Positions 17,806 through 25,811 of a stretch of DNA of 64,000 nucleotides are shown piece by piece. The position numbers were made by a program, and so were the translations under genes. Below the pieces are notes generated by a model. The model had not been told where the DNA came from and searched no databases. It saw only the letters and a list, made by a program, of their open reading frames with translations. Source of the stretch: Rhizobium sp. 16-449-1b (lineage in GTDB: Bacteria; Pseudomonadota; Alphaproteobacteria; Rhizobiales; Rhizobiaceae); assembly GCF_017741935.1 (NCBI RefSeq), contig NZ_JAGHMH010000004.1, positions 248,001 to 312,000 of the forward strand, given 5' to 3'. Every line of letters starts with the position of its first letter. Position 1 is the first letter of the stretch.

Positions 17806-17823
17806 CTGACACTACACTGTCAG
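17806..17823. promoter_or_regulatory. Palindrome before the WYL regulator
   Basis: CTGACA-N6-TGTCAG, a perfect 6-bp inverted repeat, 24 bp upstream of the regulator start and 87 bp upstream of the lysE-type gene. It is a candidate operator for both. Confidence 0.5.
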
Positions 17824-17910
17824 TTGGGCCGTCGTACAGGTCACCCTATCGAATTGAAATTCAACGCTATCCGCAAGCTCTGCATCGCGGATCGATGATG
17901 GGCAACTGAC

Positions 17911-18546
17911 ATGACCTACAGCGAAAACCTCTGGCTCTATTTCACCCTTCTCTTCGGCATCATCATCGTCCCGGGCATGGACATGCTCTTCGTGCTCGCC
18001 AATTCGCTGACCTCGGGCCGTCGCGCCGGCATGGCGGCGACGGCGGGTATCATGGCGGGTGGGGCGGTGCATTCGCTTTATGGCGCGATCGGCGTCGGCC
18101 TCCTGGCGACGCTTCTGCCGGCGCTCTTCAACCCGCTGCTCTTCATCGGCGCCGCCTACATGGCCTGGATTGGCTACACGCTGATCGCAAGCTCGATCAC
18201 GGTCTCATCAGTTGAAGGCGGCACGAGCTCAGGCTGGCGCGCATTCCGCCAGGGCGCCATCACCTGCCTCATCAATCCCAAGGCCTATCTCTTCATGCTG
18301 GCGGTCTATCCGCAGTTCCTGAAGCCCATCTACGGACCGATCTGGCTGCAGGGCATCGTCATGGGGCTGATGACCATGGCGACCCAGGCGGCGATCTACG
18401 GCACCGTCGCCGTCACCGCCTCGCGCAGCCGCACGCTGCTGATCTCCAACCCCAGCGCCACCATCCTCGTCGGCCGCATCGCCGGCGGCCTTTTGGTGGC
18501 GATCGCGATCCTCACCGCCTGGCATGGCTGGCGGGCGCCGGCGTGA
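17911..18546 (+). CDS. LysE/RhtB-family amino acid exporter
   Basis: 211 residues with six hydrophobic segments. The family signature IIIVPGMDMLFVLANSLTSGRRAGMAATAGIMAGGAVHS near the N-terminus and INPKAYLFMLAVYPQF in the middle are typical. Members export amino acids or derivatives across the inner membrane. It lies opposite the WYL regulator, which probably controls it. ATG at 17911. Confidence 0.9.
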   Translation: MTYSENLWLYFTLLFGIIIVPGMDMLFVLANSLTSGRRAGMAATAGIMAGGAVHSLYGAIGVGLLATLLPALFNPLLFIGAAYMAWIGYTLIASSITVSSVEGGTSSGWRAFRQGAITCLINPKAYLFMLAVYPQFLKPIYGPIWLQGIVMGLMTMATQAAIYGTVAVTASRSRTLLISNPSATILVGRIAGGLLVAIAILTAWHGWRAPA

Positions 18547-18688
18547 AAAGCGAGAAAGCCGCAAATTCCTGAATTTATTACGCTCTCACCCACTTGTTAC
18601 TTTTTAGCTGAGATTAATTTGCCATCATGCCCGCGTAAAAACGAAGCGCCGGGCTTCGAAAATCTCGGTATCGAAGAGGAGTGGAGAC

Positions 18689-19141
18689 ATGAGAGTAAAA
18701 GCAATCGTCGCGGCCGTGCTGGTCGCCGGCATGGGGGTCACGTCGGTGTTGGCGGCCGGAGAGGGCACGCATGACGCACGCGTTGCCATGATGAAGAAGA
18801 TCGGCGGCGCCACCGGTGCGCTCTCGGGCATCGCCAAGGGCGACAAGCCCTACGACGCCGAAGCCGTGAAGGCGGCGCTAACGACGATCTCGGAAAACGC
18901 CAAGGCCTTCCCGGATCAGTTCGGCCCAGGCACGGAAAACGCATCCGCCGATTCCGAGGCGAGCCCGAAGATCTGGGAAAACATGGATGACTTCAAGGCC
19001 CGCTCGGTAAAGCTCGGCACGGATGCCGACACGCTGCTTGCCCAGCTTCCGGCCGATGCCGCAGGCGTCGGCGCCGGCCTGAAGACGCTTGGCGCGAACT
19101 GCGGCGGCTGTCATCAGAACTACCGCGTCAAGAAGGAATAG
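18689..19141 (+). CDS. Cytochrome c' / c-556 family protein
   Basis: 150 residues. A signal peptide (MRVKAIVAAVLVAGMGVTSV, cleavage after LAA) targets it to the periplasm. The mature part is a predicted four-helix bundle ending in the haem site CGGCH at about residues 138-142, the usual C-terminal place for class II cytochromes c. Such proteins bind NO or carry electrons. It is followed by a second cytochrome gene, probably in the same functional unit. The start follows GAGGAGTGGAGAC. Confidence 0.92.
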   Translation: MRVKAIVAAVLVAGMGVTSVLAAGEGTHDARVAMMKKIGGATGALSGIAKGDKPYDAEAVKAALTTISENAKAFPDQFGPGTENASADSEASPKIWENMDDFKARSVKLGTDADTLLAQLPADAAGVGAGLKTLGANCGGCHQNYRVKKE

Positions 19142-19193
19142 GTCTCCCTTTTCTGTTCGCCTGGGGGATCCTCCCTTGGGCGATCCGTCTTCT

Positions 19194-19231
19194 GCGATCC
19201 GTCCGGCCTTGCCCGCCGGGCGGATCGCTTT
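19194..19231 (+). terminator. Hairpin after the cytochrome c' gene
   Basis: GCGATCCGTCCGGC pairs with GCCGGGCGGATCGC (one mismatch), followed by TTTAT. It may end or attenuate transcription before the second cytochrome gene. Confidence 0.55.
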
Positions 19232-19269
19232 ATGTCCAGTAAGCGTCAAGGACGATGGGAGAGCAGTGC

Positions 19270-20184
19270 ATGTTTCGCAGGTTTATCAGGTTTATTCTCT
19301 GTCTCGTCGGCGTCGCTGTCTTGGGCGGCGCCGTCTTTTACCTGGTAACCGCACCCAACCCGCTGCCGGAGAGCCATTGGGCCAATCTCGGTGCGCCTGA
19401 CGTCAAGAACGGCGAAATGGTTTTCTGGGCCGGCGGCTGCGTCAGCTGTCACGCGGCACCGGGGGCTGAAGGCGATGCCAAGCTGACGCTCTCTGGCGGG
19501 CTGGCGCTGAAGAGCCCCTTCGGCACCTTCCATGTCCCCAACATCTCGCCCGATGAGCAGGCCGGCATCGGCAACTGGACGCTCGCGCAATTCGGCAATG
19601 CCATGAAGCGCGGTGTCGCGCCCAATGGCGCGCATCTCTACCCGTCCTTCCCCTATGCCTCCTATACGCGAATGAGCGACAAGGACGTCAACGACCTCTA
19701 TGCCTACATGAAGACGCTGCCGAAGAGCAGCAACGTCGCGCCGCCGCATGAGCTGCCATTCCCGTTCAACATCCGGCTGGCGCTCGGCGGCTGGAAGTTC
19801 CTCTATTTCAACGACAGTCCGCGCGTCGTGCTTCAAAACGCCGACGACAAGGTCAAACGCGGCCAGTATCTGGTCGAGGGCCTCGGCCATTGTGGCGAAT
19901 GTCATACCCCGCGCGATGCGCTGGGCGGCCTGAAGCCCGATCTGTGGCTCGCCGGCGCTCCCAATCCGGAGGGTGAGGGCACCATTCCCAACATCACGCC
20001 GGGCTCGAAAGCCATCGGCGAATGGAGCGAGGCCGACATCGCCAACTACCTCGAAACCGGCTTCACGCCCGATTTCGATTCGGCCGGTGGATCGATGACC
20101 GAGGTGCAGCAGAACGTCGCTCACCTACCCAAGGCTGATCTGGAGGCGATTGCCGCCTACCTGAAGGCGGTGCCTAGTCATTGA
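19270..20184 (+). CDS. Membrane-anchored dihaem cytochrome c
   Basis: 304 residues from the ATG at 19270 (GGGAGAG upstream; an ATG five codons earlier is also open). One N-terminal membrane anchor (residues 7-27) is followed by two class I cytochrome domains, each with a haem site: CVSCH at 57-61 and CGECH in the second half. Distal Met candidates are within MKRGVAPNG and the GGSMTEV region. It resembles the cytochrome subunits of alcohol/gluconate-type dehydrogenases and the FixP-like electron carriers. The redox partner is not in the window, unless the neighbouring cytochrome c' counts. Confidence 0.88.
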   Translation: MFRRFIRFILCLVGVAVLGGAVFYLVTAPNPLPESHWANLGAPDVKNGEMVFWAGGCVSCHAAPGAEGDAKLTLSGGLALKSPFGTFHVPNISPDEQAGIGNWTLAQFGNAMKRGVAPNGAHLYPSFPYASYTRMSDKDVNDLYAYMKTLPKSSNVAPPHELPFPFNIRLALGGWKFLYFNDSPRVVLQNADDKVKRGQYLVEGLGHCGECHTPRDALGGLKPDLWLAGAPNPEGEGTIPNITPGSKAIGEWSEADIANYLETGFTPDFDSAGGSMTEVQQNVAHLPKADLEAIAAYLKAVPSH

Positions 20185-20308
20185 GGGTAGAAATACCCCA
20201 AAATCGCCGCATTGCAGCATTTATTAGCAAATTCGACTGAATGCCCCGCAGTGGCACATGCCGCTGCCGAATGACGATCCTCAAACGTCTTGCGAAAGGC
20301 CAGCTGAA

Positions 20309-21301
20309 ATGCACAGCTCATCAGTATCTCCCGCCAGTGGTGCCGCCTCGAACGCCTCCGCAAATGATCTCGAAGCGGTCGCGCGCAAGGGCGGCAAGCT
20401 CAAGCGCATGGCGGTCCGTATCCCCACCTATATGGCCGATATCCGCGAGAACCCGGCCTGGCTGCCGATGTTCCTGCTCGCCCGCACCATTCCCGGCCGC
20501 CGCGCCCACTGGCTGACGGCCAAGAAAAGCAACGGCGCGATCGACAACCTGCCGACGATCTTCATGGGCGTAAACGCCGAAACCGCCGTCGATGCGCTGA
20601 ACCGCGACGGCATCTTCCCCGATTTGCAGCTGCCGGCTGATATCACGCAGGAGATATCCGCCTTCGGCCACGCCACCCCATGCTTCGGCAATTTCGACCG
20701 CAGAATAGAATTCACCGCATCGGATCACCGCGCCACCGAAGACCGGCTCGGCCGCCCCATCCTCTCCGGCCACCATTTCGAGCGGGCGCTGGATTGCCCG
20801 GCGGTTCTGACAGTGCAGCGCGATCCGCTATTGTCGGAGATCGCCCGCCGCTATCTCGGCGCCCAGGCGCAACTGATCACCACCCGCACATGGTGGAGTT
20901 TTCCCACCAAGGCCAGCGAAGCCGACCGCAGCCTTGCCTCGCTCGACAAGTATCACTTCGATCTCGACGACTGGCGGATGCTGAAGTTCTTCTTCTATCT
21001 GGTGGATGTGGATCAGGGCACCGGCCCGCACGTCTTCGTTCGTGGCAGCCACAACAAGCGCCGCATGAAGCACCAGCTGACATTGCTGGTCGGCCACCCC
21101 GCCGACGAGATCATCGATTATTACGGCAAGGACAGTCCGATCACGCTGACCGGCAAGGCCGGCTCCGGCTTCGTCGAAGATCCCTTCGGCTTCCACATGG
21201 GAACCGTCGCCACCGAAAAGCCGCGCCTGATGATGGAAATCGGCTTCGGCGTCTCCAAACCCTCCCGCCGCCGCTTCCATGGCGAACCGGTGCTGCGCTG
21301 A
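20309..21301 (+). CDS. Phytanoyl-CoA dioxygenase-like Fe(II)/2-oxoglutarate oxygenase
   Basis: 330 residues from ATG 20309. The middle carries the iron-binding His-x-Asp in KYHFDLDDW, followed by FFFYLVDVDQGTGPHVFVRGSHN, the typical PhyH strand pair; the distal His is in DPFGFHMGTV and the 2-oxoglutarate Arg in EKPRLMMEIG. PhyH-like enzymes hydroxylate diverse substrates; none can be named here. The first 70 residues are low-complexity Ser/Ala and then basic. The GTG/ATG options upstream lack a ribosome-binding site. Confidence 0.75.
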   Translation: MHSSSVSPASGAASNASANDLEAVARKGGKLKRMAVRIPTYMADIRENPAWLPMFLLARTIPGRRAHWLTAKKSNGAIDNLPTIFMGVNAETAVDALNRDGIFPDLQLPADITQEISAFGHATPCFGNFDRRIEFTASDHRATEDRLGRPILSGHHFERALDCPAVLTVQRDPLLSEIARRYLGAQAQLITTRTWWSFPTKASEADRSLASLDKYHFDLDDWRMLKFFFYLVDVDQGTGPHVFVRGSHNKRRMKHQLTLLVGHPADEIIDYYGKDSPITLTGKAGSGFVEDPFGFHMGTVATEKPRLMMEIGFGVSKPSRRRFHGEPVLR

Positions 21302-21353
21302 AAGGCGCAGCCGCCGATGCGATTGGGGGCGCCACAAAGGGCCGTCTGAACCT

Positions 21354-21848
21354 CTAAGCCAGCGCCTGCAGATAGCGCATGCCGGTCACCGGGCGCGGGA
21401 TGAAGTCCATGTGTTCGTAGAAGCGGTGCGCCTGGATGTTGCCGGTCGCGGCGCTGACCGAGAGGTAGCCGCAGCCGGCATTGCGGGCGGTGTCGCGGGC
21501 GCGGTTGACGAGATGCTGGCCGACGCCGTGGCCGCGGTGGCCGTCGCGCACGAAGAGATGGTGCAGATCCATGCCGCGCGCGCCTTCCTGTGCGCGGTAG
21601 AGCGGCACGAGAATGGCGTAGCCGATCAGGCCTTCGTCGGTTTCCGCAACGAGCGCGGTAATCCAGGGCAGGGGGCCGAACAGGTCGCGCTCCAGTTGCT
21701 CCGGCGTCGAGCCGGCGGCGTCGCCGTGGTGCTTGGCGAGCAGCGCGATCATGTCGTTGAGTTCGGGAAGGTCGCGCGGCTTGGCGGCGCGGATATTGAT
21801 CACTGGCGGGCGGATCAATGAGATTTCGCTGTCTTCGATGTCGGTCAT
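21354..21848 (-). CDS. GNAT-family N-acetyltransferase behind an attenuator
   Basis: 164 residues from the ATG at 21848; the frame stays open upstream through the hairpin region and is not used there. The acetyl-CoA pyrophosphate loop is RDGHRGHGVGQHLV (about 98-111) and motif B is YLSVSAATGNIQAHRFYEHMDF. GNATs acetylate amines of small molecules or proteins; the substrate is unknown. The upstream 160 bp hold a short ORF rich in aromatic codons followed by mutually exclusive hairpins, so expression appears to be controlled by transcription attenuation. Antibiotic or amino-acid-derivative detoxification is a reasonable but unproven role. Confidence 0.88.
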   Translation of the reverse strand: MTDIEDSEISLIRPPVINIRAAKPRDLPELNDMIALLAKHHGDAAGSTPEQLERDLFGPLPWITALVAETDEGLIGYAILVPLYRAQEGARGMDLHHLFVRDGHRGHGVGQHLVNRARDTARNAGCGYLSVSAATGNIQAHRFYEHMDFIPRPVTGMRYLQALA

Positions 21849-21905
21849 GTCTTTGCGTCCCAGTCTGGCGTTTCGTGGTGTTCTGCCGTCAGGACGCTTG
21901 AGATA

Positions 21906-21934
21906 CAACAAAGCCGCCTGACGGCGGCTTGTTG
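21906..21934 (-). terminator. Attenuator terminator before the GNAT gene
   Basis: On the minus strand, ACAAGCCGCC-GTCA-GGCGGCTTTGTTGT forms an 8-bp GC stem extended by a four-pair AT stem, ending in a U-rich tail. It lies 58 bp before the GNAT start and 26 bp after the leader ORF stop, where it can stop transcripts before the gene. A preceding GGCGGCT (complement of 21951-21957) can pair with its 5' arm and prevent it. Confidence 0.72.
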
Positions 21935-21959
21935 ACAATAAGATCTGTCCAGCCGCCCT

Positions 21960-22010
21960 TTACAGGTACAGCCAAAAATACGAGCAGGAGATGTGCGCGT
22001 TCTTGATCAT
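21960..22010 (-). CDS. Putative leader peptide, 16 residues, aromatic-rich
   Basis: A short ORF on the minus strand encoding MIKNAHISCSYFWLYL and a TAA stop. Four of the last six codons are for Tyr, Phe, Trp and Tyr. A CTTGACA at 22041-22047 and a TGTATT at 22016-22021 put a possible transcription start almost on the ATG, so the ORF may be leaderless, as known for the S. meliloti trp leader. The base right after the stop begins the antiterminator arm. No trp, phe or tyr biosynthetic gene follows; the target is a GNAT gene. Confidence 0.6.
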   Translation of the reverse strand: MIKNAHISCSYFWLYL

Positions 22011-22076
22011 GGCGCAATACATCTTCCCAATTCTTCGTCTTGTCAAGCCGTGCGCGGGCTTTCCTTCCGTCTTCAT

Positions 22077-22105
22077 TTGAGATAGGGTACCCCCCTATCC
22101 TATAT
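22077..22105 (+). promoter_or_regulatory. dmeRF promoter with DmeR operator in the spacer
   Basis: TTGAGA (-35, 22077-22082) and CTATAT (-10, 22100-22105) are 17 bp apart. The perfect inverted repeat GATAGGG-TACCC-CCCTATC (22081-22099) fills the spacer, so a bound repressor would block RNA polymerase. The G/C-tract flanked by ATA resembles RcnR/FrmR-family operators. Confidence 0.75.
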
Positions 22106-22115
22106 CGAGAAGATC

Positions 22116-22388
22116 ATGTCCCATACCCAGCACAACAAGAAAAAGCTGATCGCCCGCATCAACCGGCTGAAGGGCCAGATGGATGCGGTGGAGCGGGCGC
22201 TTGAGGCCGAAAAGCCCTGCGGCGAGATTCTGCAGCTGCTCTCCTCCATTCGCGGCGCGCTCAACGGGCTGACCGGCGAGGTGCTGGATGATCATCTGCA
22301 CGAGCATGTCCTGCATGCTGCCGACGAGAAGGCGCGCAGCGAGGCCGTCGAGGAAATTTCCGAGGTTCTGAGAACCTACATCCGCTGA
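22116..22388 (+). CDS. dmeR: Metal-responsive repressor DmeR (RcnR/FrmR family)
   Basis: 90 residues, all-helical. The RcnR metal fingerprint is complete: His3, Cys35, His60 and His64, which binds Ni(II)/Co(II) in that subgroup. Without metal the protein is expected to bind the palindrome just upstream and repress itself and the efflux gene 51 bp downstream. The DmeR-DmeF pair is known from R. leguminosarum, where it confers nickel and cobalt tolerance. Confidence 0.92.
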   Translation: MSHTQHNKKKLIARINRLKGQMDAVERALEAEKPCGEILQLLSSIRGALNGLTGEVLDDHLHEHVLHAADEKARSEAVEEISEVLRTYIR

Positions 22389-22439
22389 TGCGCCTGAGGG
22401 CGCTAGACCACTGACGAGATCACTGACAAGGAGCGTGCG

Positions 22440-23486
22440 ATGAGCGCACAGACAAACAACCTGCAGCACGAGCACGTCTTTCTCGGCGAGAACCATGATC
22501 GCAACACCCGCCGCATCTGGCTCGTCATCGCGTTGACCGCCTCGATGATGGTGGCCGAGATCGCCGCCGGCACATGGTACGGCTCGATGGCGCTGGTCGC
22601 CGATGGCTGGCACATGTCGACCCATGCGAGCGCCATGCTGATCTCGGCGGTGGCCTATCTCTACGCTCGCCGCCAGGCCCACAATCCGCGCTTCACCTTC
22701 GGCACCGGCAAGCTCGGCGATCTCGCCGGTTTCGCCAGCGCCATCATCCTGGCGCTGATCGCGCTGCTCATGGCCTATGAAAGCGTGCTGCGCATCGCCA
22801 ACCCGGTTCCGATCAGCTTCTCGCAAGCCATCGGCGTCGCCGTCCTCGGTCTCGCCGTCAATGTGCTGAGCGCCTGGCTGCTGAAGGACGATCATCATCA
22901 CCACGGCCACGCGCATGGCCACAGCCATGGGAGCCACGCGCCCCACGGTGATCACGCACATCACGGTTCCCATGCGCATCACGGAGACCATACGCACCAT
23001 GGCTCTCACGCTCATCATGGCGCGCACGCCAGCCACGCCCCGCGCGCCACCGACAACAACATGCGCGCCGCCTATGTCCACGTCATCGCCGACGCGCTGA
23101 CATCAGTGCTCGCCATCGCGGCACTCCTGCTCGGCAGCCTCTATGGCTGGCTTTGGCTCGATCCGCTGATGGGCATCGTCGGCGGCGTCATCATCGCTCA
23201 ATGGGCCTGGGGCCTGATGAAGGCGTCGGGCGCTGTTCTGCTCGACACATTGCCGGCGGCGGGCGAGCTGCCGAAGGCGATCCGCAAGGTGGTCGAGACC
23301 GATGGCGACGAGATCACCGATCTGCACGTCTGGCAGGTCGGCCCCGGCCACCACGCGGCGATCGTCGCCGTCGCCACATCGGCCCCGCGCGCCCCGTCCT
23401 TCTACAAGGAGAAGCTCGCGACGCTCGGCCAATTGTCGCATGTGACGGTCGAGGTGACGCAGATGGCGGCCAAAAAGGCCGCCTGA
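22440..23486 (+). CDS. dmeF: Cation diffusion facilitator DmeF (Ni/Co efflux)
   Basis: 348 residues with six membrane helices. CDF metal sites are visible in TM2 (ALVADGWHMSTHA) and TM5 (YVHVIADALTSV). The loop between TM4 and TM5 (about residues 143-200) is extremely His-rich, with repeats such as HGDHAHHGSHAHH, characteristic of DmeF. A C-terminal cytoplasmic domain (about 270-348) carries DLHVWQVGPGHHA. The protein exports Ni(II)/Co(II) by proton antiport from the inner membrane. It follows dmeR in one operon; the ATG at 22440 has AAGGAGCGTGCG before it. Confidence 0.95.
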   Translation: MSAQTNNLQHEHVFLGENHDRNTRRIWLVIALTASMMVAEIAAGTWYGSMALVADGWHMSTHASAMLISAVAYLYARRQAHNPRFTFGTGKLGDLAGFASAIILALIALLMAYESVLRIANPVPISFSQAIGVAVLGLAVNVLSAWLLKDDHHHHGHAHGHSHGSHAPHGDHAHHGSHAHHGDHTHHGSHAHHGAHASHAPRATDNNMRAAYVHVIADALTSVLAIAALLLGSLYGWLWLDPLMGIVGGVIIAQWAWGLMKASGAVLLDTLPAAGELPKAIRKVVETDGDEITDLHVWQVGPGHHAAIVAVATSAPRAPSFYKEKLATLGQLSHVTVEVTQMAAKKAA

Positions 23487-23652
23487 CGCTCGTGATGCCA
23501 CAGAGGGGCTTGATGCCGGGAATGCGAATCTGAAAGATCAATGCTTTCCGATGGCGAAGGCGCGGGCGACGCAAGCGGGCCACAATCCCGCTTTAACCCG
23601 GTTCTCACCATTCTTAATTGATGCCTTCATCGATTCTGGCAGAGGTCTTTTC

Positions 23653-24540
23653 ATGCATCCCTTTTCGATCCGCCGCCGCATGCTGCTCGGCTCCGCATTG
23701 CTCGCCCCGGCGCTGTTCCTGCCGGCTACCTCTTGGGCAGAGGAGAGCGACGACGAGATCGACCGCCGCATCGGCGCGGTGGAAAAGCAGATCGGCGGGC
23801 GCATCGGCGTGTCTGTTATCGATACCGAGACCAACATCTCCTTCGGCTACCGCGAGACCGAGACCTTCCCGATGTTCTCCACCTTCAAGGTGCTCGCCGC
23901 CGCCATGGTGCTGTCGCGCGTCGACAAGGGCGAGGAAAATCTCGAACGCCGCGTGGTCTACGAGAAGGAACAGCTCATCGCCTACTCGCCTGAGACCGAG
24001 AAGCACGTCGGTGGCGAGGGCATGAGCGTCGGCGATCTCTGCAAGGCGGCGATCACGCTGAGCGACAACACCGCGGCCAATCTCATCCTCGAAAGCCTCG
24101 GCGGCCCGAAGGAACTGACCAACTGGCTGCGCACGCTCGGCGACGGCTCCACCCGCCTCGACCGCATCGAGCCCGATCTCAACGACATCGCCAAGGACGA
24201 CCCGCGCGACACCACGACGCCCGATGCCATGCTCGACACGCTCGGCAACATCACGCTCGGCTCGGTCCTGTCGGAGCCCTCGCAAAAGACCCTGATCGAG
24301 TGGCTAGTCGCCAACACCACGGGCAACGAACGCCTGCGCACCGGCCTGCCGGAAACCTGGAAGATCGGCGACAAGACCGGCACCGGCAAGAACGGCTCCG
24401 CCGCCGACATCGCCATCTGCTGGCCCCCCGGCCACGGCCCCATCCTGATCGCCGTCTACGTCACCAACGCCACGGTGGCGACCGCCGAGATCAATCCTGT
24501 TTTCGGCGAGGTCGGGCGGATCGTCGCGGAGATGGTGTGA
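23653..24540 (+). CDS. bla: Class A beta-lactamase
   Basis: 295 residues. Catalytic motifs are complete: Ser76-x-x-Lys79 (FSTFK), SDN at 137-139, Glu173 in the omega loop (RIEPDLND) and KTG at 241-243. The N-terminus (SIRRRMLLGSALLAPALFLP) has twin arginines before the hydrophobic core, consistent with Tat export to the periplasm. It hydrolyses penicillins and possibly cephalosporins. The ATG at 23653 is chosen because the upstream in-frame extension precedes the signal peptide. No AmpR-type regulator is adjacent, so expression may be constitutive. Confidence 0.95.
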   Translation: MHPFSIRRRMLLGSALLAPALFLPATSWAEESDDEIDRRIGAVEKQIGGRIGVSVIDTETNISFGYRETETFPMFSTFKVLAAAMVLSRVDKGEENLERRVVYEKEQLIAYSPETEKHVGGEGMSVGDLCKAAITLSDNTAANLILESLGGPKELTNWLRTLGDGSTRLDRIEPDLNDIAKDDPRDTTTPDAMLDTLGNITLGSVLSEPSQKTLIEWLVANTTGNERLRTGLPETWKIGDKTGTGKNGSAADIAICWPPGHGPILIAVYVTNATVATAEINPVFGEVGRIVAEMV

Positions 24541-24606
24541 GGAGGCGCTCGTCGCTTGCTGAGCAGCGACGCCGGCATTAAACTGAAACCCTGACGGAGA
24601 GGCCAG

Positions 24607-24789
24607 ATGGCGCGCGACGAGATGGGTGTTGGCAAAGGCCGGAACGAGCCGGAGGCTCAGCAAGATCAATCCGGCGACACATTGGTCGAGCGTGGACTTG
24701 CCTATGGTCGCGCACTGCGGGCTCGCGCCGGAAACGATCGCGGCCCAGTTGCGGACAAGGCCTTCATCGATAGTCTCTATGAACGCTGA
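24607..24789 (+). CDS. Small hypothetical protein
   Basis: 60 residues, hydrophilic and charged, starting at 24607 behind GGAGAGGCCAG. The C-terminal half (ERGLAYGRALRARAGNDRGPVADKAFIDSLYER) looks helical. No family recognised; it could be a short antitoxin-like or regulatory protein, but no toxin gene lies beside it. Kept because of the good ribosome-binding site. Confidence 0.45.
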   Translation: MARDEMGVGKGRNEPEAQQDQSGDTLVERGLAYGRALRARAGNDRGPVADKAFIDSLYER

Positions 24790-24965
24790 AAACGTTTGTC
24801 AGTAGATTTTCAGCTCTGCTGTACCCATTGGGGCGCAACAGGATCTGCAAAAATTGTCGAGATATTTCATATGCCTACAGTGCAAATATGAATCTCGCTC
24901 GCATCTGCTTGAATCAATCTCTTAATCCCAAGCACCACCGCTGACCATTAGCCGAAGCGCCCCCA

Positions 24966-25118
24966 TCCTCTCCCTCATTCTCGCCCTTGTGGCGGGAATC
25001 CAGCCGACGCGCGTCCGCGCGGCGAGTAAACTCTTCTTTGGCCGAATACTGTGAGCAGTCATTCACGGCGCAGACGCGCCGTGGCTGGATTCCTGTCACA
25101 AGAACAGGAATGAGGGCG
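24966..25118. repeat. Palindromic intergenic repeat, family D
   Basis: Outer arms CCCTCATTCTCGCCCTTGTG and CACAAGAACAGGAATGAGGG, next inner pair GGAATCCAGCC and GGCTGGATTCC, and inner pair GACGCGCG / CGCGCC. The whole 24790-25206 gap holds this repeat and no supported gene. Confidence 0.75.
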
Positions 25119-25206
25119 GAGTTTGTGGCGCCCGGAGAGTCCTATCGCAGCGGCAGCGAGCATGGGCCGCGATCTCGCGTCCCATCAGCTTTCACGGCAA
25201 CACTCC

Positions 25207-25665
25207 TCACACCGCACCGATATCCGTCGCTGCACTCTCGCCCTTGTCGTCATTGCCCGTCAGCTGCCGCTTCACCTCGTCGGCGATTTGCTTTTCGATC
25301 GCCGCGCGGTCGTCCATCGACATACCCTTCAGGCTGTCTTCGGTCATCCCGAGGCTGTCGAGCACCTGCTTGCGGATGCGTTCGGCGAGCGTCATGTTGG
25401 CGAGGTCGCTGAATTCGCTGACGATGGCGTCGTGGCGGGCTTTGGCCTCGTCTTCCACACCTGACATCGTCTGGCTCTCGTCTGTCGCCTGCAGCGCCCA
25501 CATGGTGCTGGAGATGGAGGGCGGCGTCGTGCTGGGCGCAAGCGATGCGCCGCTCTGGCGAACGCTGTCTTCGATCGTCATCGGCTGCTGCTTGTTGCGC
25601 TGGTTAGATTGCTGGAAAAGATTGCTCAAGCCATAAGCGCTCGAGATGCCGTCGCCGATCTTCAT
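25207..25665 (-). CDS. Hypothetical acidic cytosolic protein
   Basis: 152 residues from the ATG at 25665 (AGGGGGAA upstream). Residues 1-60 are Ser/Gln-rich and probably disordered; the rest is a predicted helical, charged domain (DEAKARHDAIVSEFSDLANMTLAERIRKQVLDSLGM, then MDDRAAIEKQIADEVKRQL). No signal peptide or membrane segment. The frame is open far upstream into the gcd gene on the same strand, but that part is a by-product of high GC. Function unknown. Confidence 0.7.
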   Translation of the reverse strand: MKIGDGISSAYGLSNLFQQSNQRNKQQPMTIEDSVRQSGASLAPSTTPPSISSTMWALQATDESQTMSGVEDEAKARHDAIVSEFSDLANMTLAERIRKQVLDSLGMTEDSLKGMSMDDRAAIEKQIADEVKRQLTGNDDKGESAATDIGAV

Positions 25666-25766
25666 GAAAATTCCCCCTGAGACAATGCACGGAAGAATTG
25701 CGCCGAAAGCCTGCGCCAGCCTTTCGTTGTCATAATTGCGAGTATGCCATCCGAGGCCCAAACGCA

Positions 25767-25792
25767 AAATGGCCGCCCGGAGGCGGCCATTT
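25767..25792 (-). terminator. Terminator of the gcd gene
   Basis: AAATGGCCGCC and GGCGGCCATTT pair with loop CGGA, 20 bp after the gcd stop on the minus strand, with a T-run at the distal side. Confidence 0.8.
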
Positions 25793-25811
25793 CGGTGGTC
25801 TGTGAAGCTGC

